From the NCBI RefSeq assembly GCF_001677335.1, contig NZ_LZYB01000006.1, positions 248,001 through 312,000 of the forward strand: 64,000 nt of DNA. The letters run 5' to 3'. Within the stretch, counting starts at the first letter, position 1. Each line of letters opens with the position of its first letter. This stretch comes from Erythrobacter dokdonensis DSW-74. Lineage in GTDB: Bacteria; Pseudomonadota; Alphaproteobacteria; Sphingomonadales; Sphingomonadaceae. Under the pieces are notes generated by a model. The model ran no database searches, had not been told where the DNA came from, and saw nothing but the letters and a program-made list of their open reading frames with translations. Shown here piece by piece: positions 1-9,160 of the stretch. Position numbers and translations under genes: made by a program.

Positions 1-2
1 TT

Positions 3-224
3 GTCGTTCTGGCTATCGAAGCCGCGTGGTTGCGGCTGCGCCATGGATGGAGCTTGCGGGCGCTGGCTGCGCTGCTCGGCACGGCGGCGCTGATCGTGCT
101 CGGGCTGCGGGCAGCGCTGGTGGGCGCCGCGTGGTGGTGGATCGCACTCCCGCTGGCTCTTTCGCTGCCGCTTCACCTGCTCGATCTGGCAAGCCGGATG
201 AAGGGCCAGGGCAAGGGCAGCTGA
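3..224 (+). CDS. Partial membrane protein, C-terminal end only
   Basis: The reading frame is open at the left edge of the window, so the true start lies outside. The visible 73 codons encode two very hydrophobic stretches (around LGTAALIVLGLRAALVG and WWWIALPLALSLPLHLL) and end in a basic GQGKGS tail, so this is the C-terminus of an inner-membrane protein. It is transcribed toward pufM, which comes from the opposite strand, and the two share a terminator-like hairpin between them. I cannot assign a family from this fragment. Confidence 0.55.
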   Translation, partial: VVLAIEAAWLRLRHGWSLRALAALLGTAALIVLGLRAALVGAAWWWIALPLALSLPLHLLDLASRMKGQGKGS

Positions 225-268
225 AGGGTCGGGTCGGGTCCGCTTGCGCGCGGCCGTCAGGACAAAGA

Positions 269-303
269 GAAACCCGGCCGGGCGCGTAGCCTGACCGGGT
301 TTC
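269..303. terminator. Bidirectional terminator-like hairpin after pufM
   Basis: A perfect 9-bp stem GAAACCCGG (269-277) pairs with CCGGGTTTC (295-303) around a 17-nt loop. It sits between the convergent ends of the upstream membrane-protein gene and pufM. The flanks are T-rich on both sides (TCTTTGTCC on the minus strand, TGTTTGCC on the plus strand), so it could end both transcripts. Confidence 0.7.
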
Positions 304-347
304 TGTTTGCCTTGAGGGGTGGCCGGGCGTCACCGCCCGGCAGACCT

Positions 348-1310
348 TCAGCTGATATTGGCAGCCCCGCTCGGATCGTAGTGGATCGTGCTCGGAGCGT
401 AATAGTGCTCTTCGGCCCACAGGCGCCAGTTGTCGACCACTGTACCGGTAATCAGGATCCCGATCCCGCCGGTCAGCGTGGTCAGCACCGCGAACCACCA
501 CGCCCAGCGGTGGATCGATTCGAAGCTTGCGTTGAAGCCCATCACCCAGCGCCAGAACAGCGCGCCGCGTTCCGCAGCAGTCCCGCGGTCGGTAATCTGC
601 TCGATCTCGCGCTCGCCGCCATAGCGTCCCAGCGCCAGAATGGTCGCCCCGTGCATCGCGAACAGGAGCGCCGACCCGTAAAGGAAGACGATCGAGAGCG
701 CGTGGAACGGGTTGTAGAACAGGTTCCCGTAAAGCAGCGAGAAGTTGTTGGTCCAGTCGAGGTGGCTGAAAATGCCGTAAGGCACCGCCTGCGCCCATTC
801 GCCCATCAGCAACGGACGGATGAAGCCCAAGACCAGGAACAGCCAGATAGCCGAGGCGAAGGCCCAGGGAATGTGCATCCCCATGCCCAGCGCCTTGGCG
901 CGGTAATAGGTCCGCGCCCACCAGGTCAGCACAGAGATCGTCAGGAAGGCGCCGGTCATGATGAACCAGCCACCCTTGTCCAGCGGAACGAACGGGCTGA
1001 AGCCGTATTCCGGGCCCGGAGGATCGAGCGAGAGCCAGAAGAACTCGCGCATGAAGGCCTGCGGGCTCCAGTTGACTTGCGCGGCAAAGTTCATGCCGAT
1101 GATGAACAGCGCCATGAAGCCGAAGGCGAGGCTGATAACGCCAAGCCAGCCGAGATAGATCGGGCCAAGCTGTGCCTGTCCGATCTTGCCCATCCAGTAG
1201 CTGTGACCGAACAGCGCGATCCGCGGTTCGCTTCCGTCGAGGTGCGGGACGCCCATTTCGGGCGGCCCCTGGACTTGCACCTGCGTGAAGATGTTTTGGT
1301 ATGTCGCCAT
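348..1310 (-). CDS. pufM: Photosynthetic reaction centre subunit M
   Basis: This 320-residue protein is the M subunit of the type-2 reaction centre. With PufL it binds the special-pair bacteriochlorophylls, bacteriopheophytins, quinone QA and the non-haem iron in the inner membrane. The sequence is full family length with five hydrophobic helices. Diagnostic stretches include [40 protein letters not shown] and the histidine of [10 protein letters not shown] good Shine-Dalgarno AAGGAG lies 10 nt before the ATG. It is the last gene of the leftward puf operon, 14 bp after pufL. No tetrahaem cytochrome gene pufC follows; the next feature is a terminator hairpin. Confidence 0.98.
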   Translation of the reverse strand: MATYQNIFTQVQVQGPPEMGVPHLDGSEPRIALFGHSYWMGKIGQAQLGPIYLGWLGVISLAFGFMALFIIGMNFAAQVNWSPQAFMREFFWLSLDPPGPEYGFSPFVPLDKGGWFIMTGAFLTISVLTWWARTYYRAKALGMGMHIPWAFASAIWLFLVLGFIRPLLMGEWAQAVPYGIFSHLDWTNNFSLLYGNLFYNPFHALSIVFLYGSALLFAMHGATILALGRYGGEREIEQITDRGTAAERGALFWRWVMGFNASFESIHRWAWWFAVLTTLTGGIGILITGTVVDNWRLWAEEHYYAPSTIHYDPSGAANIS

Positions 1311-1324
1311 GGTTCAGGTGCTCC

Positions 1325-2149
1325 TTACGACCAGATCGGGATCTTCTTCCAGAAATCCCAGAATTCGATCCAGCTGCCGACATACAGAGTGCCGGAGATG
1401 ACGATGCAGATGGCGCTCCAGAAACCCGCGTTGAGCGCGAGGAAGAGCCCCACCCGGTGGATGCCGAGCGTCCCGACCGAATAGCCGATGAAGTCACGGA
1501 AGTAGGTGTCTTCGTATTCCGGCGTCTTCACGTCGGTTCCGCCGGTCGGGTTGACCGCCGAAAGCACCAGACCGCCATGCAGTGCGAGCGCGAGGCAGTT
1601 CGTGAAGAAGAACGTGATCGCGAGCATGTGCACGGGGTTGTAGTGGAAGTTGCCAAAGGCATAGCCCACGTTCGAGACCCATTCGAGGTGGGTCCAGATC
1701 CCGTACGGAAAGCCATGGCCCCACGCGCCCATCAGGAAGGGACGGAACACGTTGAGAGTGACATAGGCGAACACGGCCACGCTGAAGGCGAAGGGCACGT
1801 GATAGCTCATGCCGAGCTTGCGGGAGATTTCCGCCTGCCGCATCACCCACGACGAGAACGCGACCACTGCGCAGATCGTGATGATCTGCCAGTACCCGCC
1901 CTCCTTCAGAGGTGCGAAGGCAAGGCCGTACTCGACCGGCGGCGGATTGATCGAGATCAGCCAGGGGTTGAGAGTCGGACCCTGGGTCGCGGCGGCGAAG
2001 ATCAGCGCGGTGCCAAGCAGCGCACTGATTGCCGTCGTCACCCCGAAGAATCCGACATAAAACGGCCCGACCCAGAAGTCGAAAAGGTCGCCGCCGATTA
2101 ATGTGCCACCGCGTACGCGGTATTTCCGCTCGAAACTAAGGAGCGCCAT
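1325..2149 (-). CDS. pufL: Photosynthetic reaction centre subunit L
   Basis: This 274-residue protein is the L subunit of the reaction centre, partner of PufM in the core heterodimer and site of the QB pocket. Family signatures seen are [27 protein letters not shown] N-terminal residues (near residues 12-34), [36 protein letters not shown] and [12 protein letters not shown], giving five transmembrane helices. The ribosome-binding site GGGGAGG stands 8 nt upstream of the ATG. It lies 98 bp downstream of pufA, with a stable hairpin in the gap, and 14 bp upstream of pufM. Confidence 0.98.
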   Translation of the reverse strand: MALLSFERKYRVRGGTLIGGDLFDFWVGPFYVGFFGVTTAISALLGTALIFAAATQGPTLNPWLISINPPPVEYGLAFAPLKEGGYWQIITICAVVAFSSWVMRQAEISRKLGMSYHVPFAFSVAVFAYVTLNVFRPFLMGAWGHGFPYGIWTHLEWVSNVGYAFGNFHYNPVHMLAITFFFTNCLALALHGGLVLSAVNPTGGTDVKTPEYEDTYFRDFIGYSVGTLGIHRVGLFLALNAGFWSAICIVISGTLYVGSWIEFWDFWKKIPIWS

Positions 2150-2204
2150 AGGTCCATCCTCCCCGCCGCAAGGGCGGGCACTGTAGGTTGTTCGACAAGT
2201 GTTT

Positions 2205-2230
2205 GGAGGCAGGCAGGCTAACCTGCCTCC
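2205..2230 (-). promoter_or_regulatory. pufA-pufL intercistronic hairpin
   Basis: A 9-bp perfect stem GGAGGCAGG / CCTGCCTCC (2205-2213 with 2222-2230, loop of 8) lies between the pufA stop and the pufL start. In Rhodobacter the equivalent hairpin protects the pufBA mRNA 3' end from decay, so that far more LH1 than reaction-centre message accumulates. The same role is inferred here from position. No run of U residues follows, which argues against a full terminator. Confidence 0.7.
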
Positions 2231-2247
2231 TCACATTTCGAGCAGGA

Positions 2248-2442
2248 CTATCCCGCCGCCGGAGCTTCCGACGATTCGATAGCGGCCTGCGCGGGCATGG
2301 ATTCACCAAGCCGCTTGTCCAGCCAGTTGTACTTGTCAGTGCTGAGCAGGAGGAAGTGGATGGTGAAGGCCAGCACTGCGAGACCCACATGCAGGGCCAC
2401 CAGAGCGCGGCGGATGTCAAAGTAGAACCAGATTCTCCACAT
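2248..2442 (-). CDS. pufA: Light-harvesting 1 alpha subunit
   Basis: This 64-residue alpha polypeptide of the LH1 core antenna has one transmembrane helix. It starts MWRIWFYFDIRRAL, the usual alpha N-terminus, and carries the bacteriochlorophyll-ligand pattern A-x-x-x-H with His29 in AFTIHFLLLS. An alanine/proline-rich C-terminal tail follows residue 48. The Shine-Dalgarno AAGGAA lies 7 nt before the ATG. It lies 74 bp downstream of pufB. Confidence 0.96.
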   Translation of the reverse strand: MWRIWFYFDIRRALVALHVGLAVLAFTIHFLLLSTDKYNWLDKRLGESMPAQAAIESSEAPAAG

Positions 2443-2516
2443 GGGAAAATTCCTTTCTTGAACCGTTCAGATCTTGGCGTTGTCCGGGCTTCGGACCGCG
2501 CCTGTTCGTCACGGAA

Positions 2517-2672
2517 TTAGAGCCAGGGCTTGTAGGCCCACAACAGGGCATGAGCGACCACAGCGATCGCCACATAGAGGACGAAGGTCCCCATGAAGCC
2601 CTTGTGGATTTCCTGTGCCTCTTCGGGCGTCAGGTAAGTCCCGACGCGTTCTCCGGGAGTCGGATCAGCCAT
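2517..2672 (-). CDS. pufB: Light-harvesting 1 beta subunit
   Basis: This gene encodes 51 residues, beginning MADPTPGERVGTYLTPEEAQ and ending WAYKPWL. It is the LH1 beta polypeptide: a polar N-terminus, His23 near the membrane face, and the ligand histidine His41 in the A-x-x-x-H context VVAHALLW, followed by the C-terminal aromatic cluster. The ribosome-binding site GGAG lies 8 nt before the ATG. It is first in the pufBALM set, downstream of bchZ and separated from it by 168 bp that include two hairpins. It is too short to appear in simple long-ORF lists but is unambiguous. Confidence 0.96.
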   Translation of the reverse strand: MADPTPGERVGTYLTPEEAQEIHKGFMGTFVLYVAIAVVAHALLWAYKPWL

Positions 2673-2760
2673 AAGTATGTCTCCGTTCAGTTGGGTGGTA
2701 ATGGGCGCCCGAAGGCCCCCGTCGGCATCCTCGCGTGATCCCCCACGTGGATTTCATGAG

Positions 2761-2812
2761 CTCCGCATCCGGAGCAAAGGCAAAGGCCGCTGCGGCGCGA
2801 GGCCGCAGCGGC
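2761..2812 (-). terminator. Two hairpins between bchZ and pufB
   Basis: Reading leftward from bchZ, a 10-bp GC stem (2786-2795 with 2803-2812) is followed by CTTTGCCTTTGC and then a smaller stem CTCCG/CGGAG (2761-2774). The first resembles a partial or processing terminator. Read-through from bchCXYZ into puf, plus an internal puf promoter, is the usual arrangement in phototrophs. I see no pufQ in this gap. Confidence 0.5.
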
Positions 2813-2840
2813 AAATTTCCGGTCAAGGGCGTGCGCCCCA

Positions 2841-4283
2841 TCATGCAGTCGCCCCTTCCAGCAGTGCCTCTTCGAGGCAGTCTGCCGTGACGATGCTGGC
2901 ACCGCGCTGGCGGGCGGTCCGTTCGGCCGCGTCGCGCAGCCGCTTGGCAGCGGAAATGCGGATCAGCACCGGCTGGGCCTCGACCAGCTCGTCGAGCCGC
3001 GCCTTGGCTTCGACATCCCACGAAACTTCGGCGAGCGAGCGGGCCGGGGTCTTGTCGACCTTGTCCATCTCGGTTCCGAGCGGGAGGATGTGGAACAGCG
3101 CATCGAACAGCGCATTGCACACTTCCTGCAACAGGTAGCTGGCGCCCGAATAGCCCATGAAGGGCGTGCCGGTATGCCGCCGGATCGCCGCGCCCGGGAA
3201 GCTGGCCGGGATATACATCCCCCGCCCGCCGCACTCGGTCATGTACATGCGTTCGTTATAGCTGCCGAATAGCACCAGCGGCGGGTTGGCATAGATCGCC
3301 GCCCGCACATCCTCGTTCTTGGGTTTGACCCCGGCACAGCGCGAGAAGGCGAAGTTGCAGGGCATGCCCAGATCGTCTTCGAGATAGGCACGGATGCCGC
3401 GGGCATAGGTTTCGTTGGCGACGATGCCGAAGCTGGCGGTCGCAAAGAAATCCTGCGTCACCGAACGCCACAGGTCCCACAGGGGCTTGATCGTGGTGTG
3501 CTTTTCGCGCTCGATAAAGGGTTCCGGATCAAGGCCCAGCGCCTCACCCAGCGCGCGCAGGAACTTGGTCGTCTGGTTGAGCCCGATGGGCGCCTGGAAA
3601 TAGGGCCGCTCCAGCGTCTCGCACAGGTTGCGCCCGTATTCGCGGTACAGACACACATTGGCATCGGAATTGGCGAGGTCGCGGATGTCGGCCAGGTGGC
3701 TGCCGAGCGGGAAGACCATGCCCACTTCCGCGCCAATGCCTTCAATCAGCCGGCGGATTTCGGCCAGATCGGAGGGCATGTTGAACATGCCGTAAGCAGG
3801 GCCGATGATGTTGACGCGGGGCTTTTCGCCTTCCTTGCGACGCCGTTCGGGGATCTTCTTCGGCCCGAATTCGGTCCACAGCCAGGTCAGCGCGCGGTCG
3901 GCCGACTGCCATTGGTCCTCGTCGATGGTGCGCGGCAGGAAGCGCTTGATGTTGGTGCCCTCGGGCGTCACCCCGCCGCCGATCATCTCAGCGATCGAGC
4001 CGGTGACGACGACGCAGGGCAGTTCCGCATCGAGCGTTTCCCATGCGCGCTTCATCGCGCCTTCGGTGCCTGTCTTGCCAAGCTCTTCCTCGGCAAGGCC
4101 GGTGACGACGATCGGCAGCTCATGCGGGGGCAGGGCGTCGGTATAGTGCAGCACCGAGGTGACAGGCAGGTTTTCGCAACCCACCGGCCCGTCGATGATC
4201 ACCTGCAGACCCTTCACCGCAGTGAAGACGTAGGTCGCACCCCAATAGCCGCCGGCGCGGTCGTGATCGAGAACAAGGGTCAT
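2841..4283 (-). CDS. bchZ: Chlorophyllide a reductase subunit Z
   Basis: This 480-residue subunit is one half of the NifDK-like catalytic component (BchY/BchZ) of chlorophyllide a oxidoreductase, which reduces ring B to make the bacteriochlorin. The start is taken at [16 protein letters not shown] because its ATG overlaps the bchY stop in an ATGA junction; the open frame upstream is noncoding shadow. Features include [21 protein letters not shown] with the cluster-ligand cysteine near residue 35, [14 protein letters not shown], and [17 protein letters not shown]. It is the last bch gene before puf. Confidence 0.96.
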   Translation of the reverse strand: MTLVLDHDRAGGYWGATYVFTAVKGLQVIIDGPVGCENLPVTSVLHYTDALPPHELPIVVTGLAEEELGKTGTEGAMKRAWETLDAELPCVVVTGSIAEMIGGGVTPEGTNIKRFLPRTIDEDQWQSADRALTWLWTEFGPKKIPERRRKEGEKPRVNIIGPAYGMFNMPSDLAEIRRLIEGIGAEVGMVFPLGSHLADIRDLANSDANVCLYREYGRNLCETLERPYFQAPIGLNQTTKFLRALGEALGLDPEPFIEREKHTTIKPLWDLWRSVTQDFFATASFGIVANETYARGIRAYLEDDLGMPCNFAFSRCAGVKPKNEDVRAAIYANPPLVLFGSYNERMYMTECGGRGMYIPASFPGAAIRRHTGTPFMGYSGASYLLQEVCNALFDALFHILPLGTEMDKVDKTPARSLAEVSWDVEAKARLDELVEAQPVLIRISAAKRLRDAAERTARQRGASIVTADCLEEALLEGATA

Positions 4284-5842
4284 GTGCCGATCGCCTCCGA
4301 TGCCTTGCGCGCCGCTTCGTTGAGGGCTGCGTATTTCTTGCGGAACTTGGGCCGGTCCACCGGCACATCCTCCCACACGCCGGCCGCATGTTCGGTGCCG
4401 ACGCCTTCGAAGAAGTCGCGCATCGAATCGAAGCGGGTCTTGTTGGCCATCGCCGCATTGATCACCGTGGCGAGGCTGCCTGCGCCCGCCGGTCCCATCA
4501 GCGGCCGGGCCGAGATGAGGTTGGTGAAGTAGAGCGACGGGATCGCCTTGCTCTTGGCGTGTTGCACGACCGGGGTGGTGCCGATCGCCAGATCGGGACG
4601 GTATTCGTCCACCGCCGCGATGTCCTGTTCGAGACTGGAGCGGAACTGCACCTTGACGCCGCGCGCTTCGAGCCATTCGCGGTCGGGATCGGACCAGCGG
4701 GTCTTGGGGCAGGCGCTCCCGACATAGACCACGTCCGCGCCGCTTTCGACCAGCAGGCGGGCAACCAGCAGCTCGGAGCCTTCATAGCCCGAAACCGTGA
4801 TGCGGCCCTTGATCGGCATCTTCGAGAGCGCGCCCTTGCAGGCACCGATCATCGCGTTCTTGACGGCGTCGACCTTCGCCTGCGGCAGGCCGAGTGTATC
4901 GCCAAGCGACTGCAGCCAGGCCGCCGTCCCGTCCGCGCCGACCGGAGCCGATCCGATGATCGGGCGGCCTGCGGCTTCGAATTCGCGGATCGAGGCGGTG
5001 TAAAACGGATGGATCGCGGCAACGACTGCGCCATCGAGCGCGGCATAAAGTTCGCGCCATTCGCGGGTCGGCACGACCGGCCCGGCAGCAAGGCCGAGCG
5101 GTTCGAGCATCTGCCCGATCACCACCGGATCAGCTGGGAACATTTCGCCCAGCAGGGTCACGGTGGGCTTGTCGCTGCGTTCACGCGGAGCGGCGACAGG
5201 GCCTGCCATCACTTCCTCGCGGGCATATTGCAGCATCGCGCCCGCCAGAATGTCCTTGGCCTCGGCATGGGTCGGCACGCCGAAACCCGGCACGTCGATG
5301 CCGATGATGCGCACACCGTTGATCTGCTTCTTCAGCAGGCGCAGGGGCACGCCGCTCGCGGTGGGGACGCACAGGTTGGTGACGACGATGGCATCATAGA
5401 GTTCGGGGTCCGCCATCCCTTCGACGGCTTCCTTGATGTCCTCGAACAGCTTGCCTGTCACCAGCGTTTCCGAGTTGAACGGAACATAGCCGACCGTCCG
5501 CCGCGCGCCGTAGAAGTGCGAGGTGAAGGTCAGGCCATAGACGCAGCAGGCCGAACCGGAGAGCACGGTCGCGGTGCGCTTCATGCGCAATCCGACGCGC
5601 AAGCTCCCGAAGGCAGGACACATGGATTGCGGCTGGTCATGCGGGCCGCGCTCGGGATCGACCGGATAATCGGCGGCATAGCGATCGAGAATGTCGCTCT
5701 TGCCGGCCGCACGCGCGGCTTCGAGCATGGTGGCCTTGCTGGAGCAACCGCCGCCTTCGGCAACGGCGGCAGGTGCCGGTTCAGATCCGAGATCGATCCG
5801 GTCCGGGGCGCGGGTATCGCCGGTGGGGGTGAGATCGTCCAT
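4280..5842 (-). CDS. bchY: Chlorophyllide a reductase subunit Y
   Basis: This 520-residue partner of BchZ in chlorophyllide a oxidoreductase carries cysteine-containing motifs of the NifD-like fold: [15 protein letters not shown] near residue 75, [20 protein letters not shown], and [15 protein letters not shown]. The start MDDLTPTGD lies 4 bp after the bchX stop. A longer open frame upstream overlaps bchX and is rejected. The stop overlaps bchZ by 4 nt, which implies translational coupling. Confidence 0.96.
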   Translation of the reverse strand: MDDLTPTGDTRAPDRIDLGSEPAPAAVAEGGGCSSKATMLEAARAAGKSDILDRYAADYPVDPERGPHDQPQSMCPAFGSLRVGLRMKRTATVLSGSACCVYGLTFTSHFYGARRTVGYVPFNSETLVTGKLFEDIKEAVEGMADPELYDAIVVTNLCVPTASGVPLRLLKKQINGVRIIGIDVPGFGVPTHAEAKDILAGAMLQYAREEVMAGPVAAPRERSDKPTVTLLGEMFPADPVVIGQMLEPLGLAAGPVVPTREWRELYAALDGAVVAAIHPFYTASIREFEAAGRPIIGSAPVGADGTAAWLQSLGDTLGLPQAKVDAVKNAMIGACKGALSKMPIKGRITVSGYEGSELLVARLLVESGADVVYVGSACPKTRWSDPDREWLEARGVKVQFRSSLEQDIAAVDEYRPDLAIGTTPVVQHAKSKAIPSLYFTNLISARPLMGPAGAGSLATVINAAMANKTRFDSMRDFFEGVGTEHAAGVWEDVPVDRPKFRKKYAALNEAARKASEAIGT

Positions 5843-5846
5843 CGCC

Positions 5847-6851
5847 TTATGCCTCGTCGTAGATGACTTCGAGGCTGGGGCGCTGCTCGAACACACCGCC
5901 GCGCATGTCGGCCTGGGTGGCCGGGACGAGTTCGACATTGCCGCCGGTCTCGTCGGGGCTGAACAGGCCGAGCAACCCGTCCTGGTCCAGCGGTGTCGGA
6001 CGCAGCGGCGGGGCAGTGGCGACGTTGCTCGCCAGTTCCTCGAACAGGCTGCCCCATTCGCCGCCGGGATAGCCGATGATCTGGTAATTGGCGCTCTTGC
6101 GGCGGATGTCCTCGTGCGCGGGGATCGCGGTCAGAACCGGAATGCCCACGGCCTCGGCGAAGGCCTGCGCCTCGCCCGTGCCGTCATCCTTGTTGACGAT
6201 CATGCCGGCCACGCCGACGTTCCCGCCCATCTTGCGGAAATATTCGACTGCGTGACACACGTTGTTGGCGACGTAGAGCGACTGGAGGTCGTTCGAGCCG
6301 ACCACGATCACCTTCTGGCACATGTCGCGCGCGATCGGCAGGCCGAAGCCGCCGCAAACCACGTCACCCAGGAAGTCGAGCAGGACGTAATCGAAGCCCC
6401 AGTCGTGGAAGCCCAGCTTCTCGAGGGTTTCGAAGCCGTGGATGATACCGCGACCACCGCAGCCGCGGCCGACCTCGGGACCGCCCAGTTCCATCGCGAA
6501 CACGCCGTCACGCTGGAAGCAAACGTCTTCGATGCGCACTTCCTCGCCGGCGAGTTTCTTCTTCGAGGAGGTTTCGATGATCGACGGGGTGGCCTTGCCG
6601 CCGAACAGCAGGCTGGTGGTGTCCGACTTGGGGTCGCAGCCGATCAGCAGCACGCGCTTGCCCTGTTGCGCCATCATGTAGGAAAGGTTGGCGAGCGCGA
6701 AGCTCTTGCCAGAACCGCCCTTGCCGTAGATCGCGATGATCTGCGTTTCCTTCGTCACCTCGCCGGTGTGAACCGGATCGGGTTCCTGGGCCGCTTCGTC
6801 ACGCAGGGCAGCGGCTTGATCTTCCAAGGTTCGGGTTTCGAGTATCGACAT
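5847..6851 (-). CDS. bchX: Chlorophyllide a reductase iron protein subunit X
   Basis: This 334-residue NifH/BchL-like protein is the ATP-dependent reductase that feeds electrons from a [4Fe-4S] cluster to BchYZ. The P-loop IYGKGGSGKS sits at residues 41-50. The two cluster cysteines lie in GRGCGGRGIIHGFE and DVVCGGFGLPIARD, and the switch region is IGCDPKSDTTSLLF. The N-terminal extension of about 35 residues is typical of BchX compared with BchL. The ATG abuts the bchC stop directly. Confidence 0.97.
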   Translation of the reverse strand: MSILETRTLEDQAAALRDEAAQEPDPVHTGEVTKETQIIAIYGKGGSGKSFALANLSYMMAQQGKRVLLIGCDPKSDTTSLLFGGKATPSIIETSSKKKLAGEEVRIEDVCFQRDGVFAMELGGPEVGRGCGGRGIIHGFETLEKLGFHDWGFDYVLLDFLGDVVCGGFGLPIARDMCQKVIVVGSNDLQSLYVANNVCHAVEYFRKMGGNVGVAGMIVNKDDGTGEAQAFAEAVGIPVLTAIPAHEDIRRKSANYQIIGYPGGEWGSLFEELASNVATAPPLRPTPLDQDGLLGLFSPDETGGNVELVPATQADMRGGVFEQRPSLEVIYDEA

Positions 6852-7814
6852 TTAGCAATCGCTCCAATCGAGAACCATCTTGAGACAGTCGGGGTCAGAA
6901 AAGGCCTGGGGGTAGGCCTCGGTGGCTTCCGCCGCAGGGCGGCGGTTAGTGACTAGCCCGGCAAGATCGAGACGTCCGTCTTCGATCAGGGCGCGTGTTT
7001 CGGCGAGGTCGACGGGCTGCCATTCGGCGGCCACGCGCAGGGTTGCCTCTTTCAGGAAGGCAGGCGGGAAGGAGAAATTGAGCCGGTCGGAATAGAAGCC
7101 CGCCAGCACGATCTCGCCGCCCTTGGCCATGCGCATCACGAGACTGTCGATGATGTTGGAATCGCCGCTGGCATCATAGATGGCGCGGTAATCGCGGCGC
7201 TCGTCCTCGTCGGGGGCCATGACCATGTAGCCGGTCGCGCCTTCGCGGCGGGCGGCGTTGGTTTCCCACACGGTGGGCGGCGGGGCGCCGAGCGCAATTG
7301 CCAGCCGGGCGATGAGGCGGCCGAGCACGCCGTGGCCGATCACGAGATCGGGCAGCGCGCAGCGATTGTCGGGATTGCCGTCATAGCCGCCGCCATTGAT
7401 CGCGTGCAGCGCGGTGGCCGCCAGCGCACACAGCACGCCGGCCTCGCCAAGATGTTCGGGAATGGGAATGGCGCGCGCCGAGGGCACGATCACGCGGCGC
7501 GCGGTGCCGCCGAAAAGCCCGCGGGCATCCTGATAACAATTGGCTCCGGGGACAAATACCCAGTCGCCGATCCGCTCTCGTGCTTCAGGGCCGGCATCGA
7601 CGATCCGGCCGACCGATTCGTAGCCGGGAACCAGCGGATAGCCGAGCCCGGGGAAGGGCGGCATCTTGCCGGTCCAGAGCAGCTTTTCGGTGCCGGTGCT
7701 GATTCCGCTCCAGGCGATTTCGACCACGACATCGCCCGCTTCGACCGGCTTCATCTCAAGCGACCTGAGCGCAAGGCGCTCCGGAGCTTCGAGAATGACA
7801 GCCAGTGTGTTCAT
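6852..7814 (-). CDS. bchC: 3-hydroxyethyl bacteriochlorophyllide a dehydrogenase
   Basis: This 320-residue medium-chain dehydrogenase-like protein oxidises the C3 hydroxyethyl group to the acetyl group of bacteriochlorophyllide a. GYPLVPGYESVGRIVDAG and DLVIGHGVLGRLIARLAIALGA (cofactor-binding) are typical of BchC. The Shine-Dalgarno is GGAGAG. It heads the bchCXYZ-puf unit. A 127-bp gap to crtF carries a PpsR-like palindrome, so it probably has its own light/oxygen-controlled promoter. Confidence 0.95.
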   Translation of the reverse strand: MNTLAVILEAPERLALRSLEMKPVEAGDVVVEIAWSGISTGTEKLLWTGKMPPFPGLGYPLVPGYESVGRIVDAGPEARERIGDWVFVPGANCYQDARGLFGGTARRVIVPSARAIPIPEHLGEAGVLCALAATALHAINGGGYDGNPDNRCALPDLVIGHGVLGRLIARLAIALGAPPPTVWETNAARREGATGYMVMAPDEDERRDYRAIYDASGDSNIIDSLVMRMAKGGEIVLAGFYSDRLNFSFPPAFLKEATLRVAAEWQPVDLAETRALIEDGRLDLAGLVTNRRPAAEATEAYPQAFSDPDCLKMVLDWSDC

Positions 7815-7915
7815 CGGTTTCGCTCTCCGCCCGGGATTTCCGAAGCCGAAAACGTCGACTCGAAAAGTCCGCTGAAACGTTCTCCCGACTGTTTGCTACG
7901 CTTTACGCCAAACAC

Positions 7916-7933
7916 TGTCAAATTTTTTGGACA
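7916..7933 (-). promoter_or_regulatory. PpsR/CrtJ-type operator upstream of bchC
   Basis: TGTCAAATTTTTTGGACA matches the CrtJ/PpsR consensus TGT-N12-ACA exactly and lies about 100 bp upstream of the bchC start, between crtF and bchC. PpsR represses bch, crt and puf genes in oxygen or light in purple bacteria. Binding here is inferred from consensus and position. Confidence 0.8.
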
Positions 7934-7941
7934 AGTTTCCC

Positions 7942-9066
7942 TCAGGCCCGTGCGATGACCACACTTGCGTTGACCGGTTGCGCAGTTGCGATGGACCGAG
8001 CGCTGGAAAAGCCCGCTTTTTTCAGCATCGCGATGATCTCGGCGGGGCTGCGCGGACGGCCCGAACCCATCGCCCACAGGTAAAGCCCGAAGAACGCCTC
8101 GCCCATCGGCTCCGTCCCGGAAATCCGGGCCATTGGTTCGGCGATCAGCAGGCGCGCGCCGGGGGCGAGGCTGGCGCGGATATTGTCCAACAGACCTTGC
8201 GCGGGCGCATCGTCATGATCGTGGAGAATCCGCACCAGAGAGACCATGTCATAGCCTTCGGGTATAGAATCCTTGAAGAAATTGCCGGGATGGGTGGTCA
8301 CGCGCTCGGCCCCCAGGGCGCCAGCGAGCACAGCGCCGCCGGTTTCCACAACTTCCGGCAGGTCGAACAGACCCAGTTGAAGGTGCGGCCAGGCGCTTCC
8401 CACCGCTTTTAGGAAGGCTCCATGCCCACCGCCGACATCGAGTAGCCTGGTGACCTTGCCGAAACTGACCGAGGCCAGCACCTCGTCAGCGACGAAATGC
8501 TGTGAAGCAGCCATGAGCTTCGAATATTCAGAGGTTTGTGCGCCCCGCTCGCCCGCGCCGTGGAGCGCGCCGGCATAGGTCCAGAAACGCGAGAGAGCGG
8601 TCGGTTCGCGCCGGTCGCGGCGCAGCAGGGCGATCGGGTCTTCAAGGTCGGCATAGAGCAGCCGGTGGTGGCGGACCATCGCCTGCACGCCGGCGTTGGC
8701 GGCGAACACCGCGCCCTGTTCGCCCAGCATCCAGCGGTCCGGACCAGCCTCTTCCGACAGCATCAGCGCACGGCCTGCGCGCAGCAGGGTCAGTGCGCCA
8801 TCCTCGCTCATTTCCATGCGTGCAGCGACCTCGGCTGCGCCGATCGGGCCATCCTCGAGAATGTCGAACAATCCGCCCTCGACAAAGGCGCGCAGCACCT
8901 GCGAATAGGCAAACCCCGCAAGCAGATCGAACGCACCGTCGGCGCGGCTGCGCGCTATCCGGCGGATCAGCGGCAGGCGCGCGGCCCAGTGCTGGAAACG
9001 GGGGCTGGCGAAAACCCGATTGCGGCGCGCGATCCAGCCCGTCCGGATGGCAGTCCAATCGATCAC
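7942..9066 (-). CDS. crtF: Carotenoid O-methyltransferase (hydroxyneurosporene methyltransferase)
   Basis: This 374-residue SAM-dependent methyltransferase methylates the tertiary hydroxyl added by CrtC. It has the plant-type O-methyltransferase layout. An N-terminal dimerisation/winged-helix part (about residues 45-110) precedes the SAM motif LLDVGGGHGAFLKAV near residue 217, then LFDLPEVVE and the catalytic-region ILHDHDDAPA. The start is a GTG, with no strong Shine-Dalgarno visible. It is divergent from crtD, sharing a 94-bp promoter gap with a PpsR-like site, and lies upstream of bchC on the same strand. Confidence 0.92.
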   Translation of the reverse strand: MIDWTAIRTGWIARRNRVFASPRFQHWAARLPLIRRIARSRADGAFDLLAGFAYSQVLRAFVEGGLFDILEDGPIGAAEVAARMEMSEDGALTLLRAGRALMLSEEAGPDRWMLGEQGAVFAANAGVQAMVRHHRLLYADLEDPIALLRRDRREPTALSRFWTYAGALHGAGERGAQTSEYSKLMAASQHFVADEVLASVSFGKVTRLLDVGGGHGAFLKAVGSAWPHLQLGLFDLPEVVETGGAVLAGALGAERVTTHPGNFFKDSIPEGYDMVSLVRILHDHDDAPAQGLLDNIRASLAPGARLLIAEPMARISGTEPMGEAFFGLYLWAMGSGRPRSPAEIIAMLKKAGFSSARSIATAQPVNASVVIARA

Positions 9067-9090
9067 GGACGGAAGATTTCGCAGACCATA

Positions 9091-9108
9091 TGTCTAAACA
9101 ATTGGACA
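9091..9108. promoter_or_regulatory. PpsR/CrtJ-type operator in crtF-crtD divergent promoter
   Basis: TGTCTAAACAATTGGACA is a perfect TGT-N12-ACA match, about 25 bp from the crtF start and about 50 bp from the crtD start. It can control both divergent carotenoid units. It is AT-rich against a GC-rich background, as expected for a promoter. Confidence 0.8.
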
Positions 9109-9113
9109 GATGC

Positions 9114-9140
9114 CGTGACAAGGTCAATGATATTGTCACG
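9114..9140. promoter_or_regulatory. Second inverted repeat in the crtD promoter
   Basis: CGTGACA (9114-9120) and TGTCACG (9134-9140) form perfect 7-bp arms around a 13-nt AT-rich spacer, just before the crtD ribosome-binding site (GGGAGG at 9151). The half-site order is opposite to TGT-N12-ACA, so it may bind a different regulator or form a leader hairpin. Confidence 0.5.
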
Positions 9141-9160
9141 TGGACCATACGGGAGGACGG

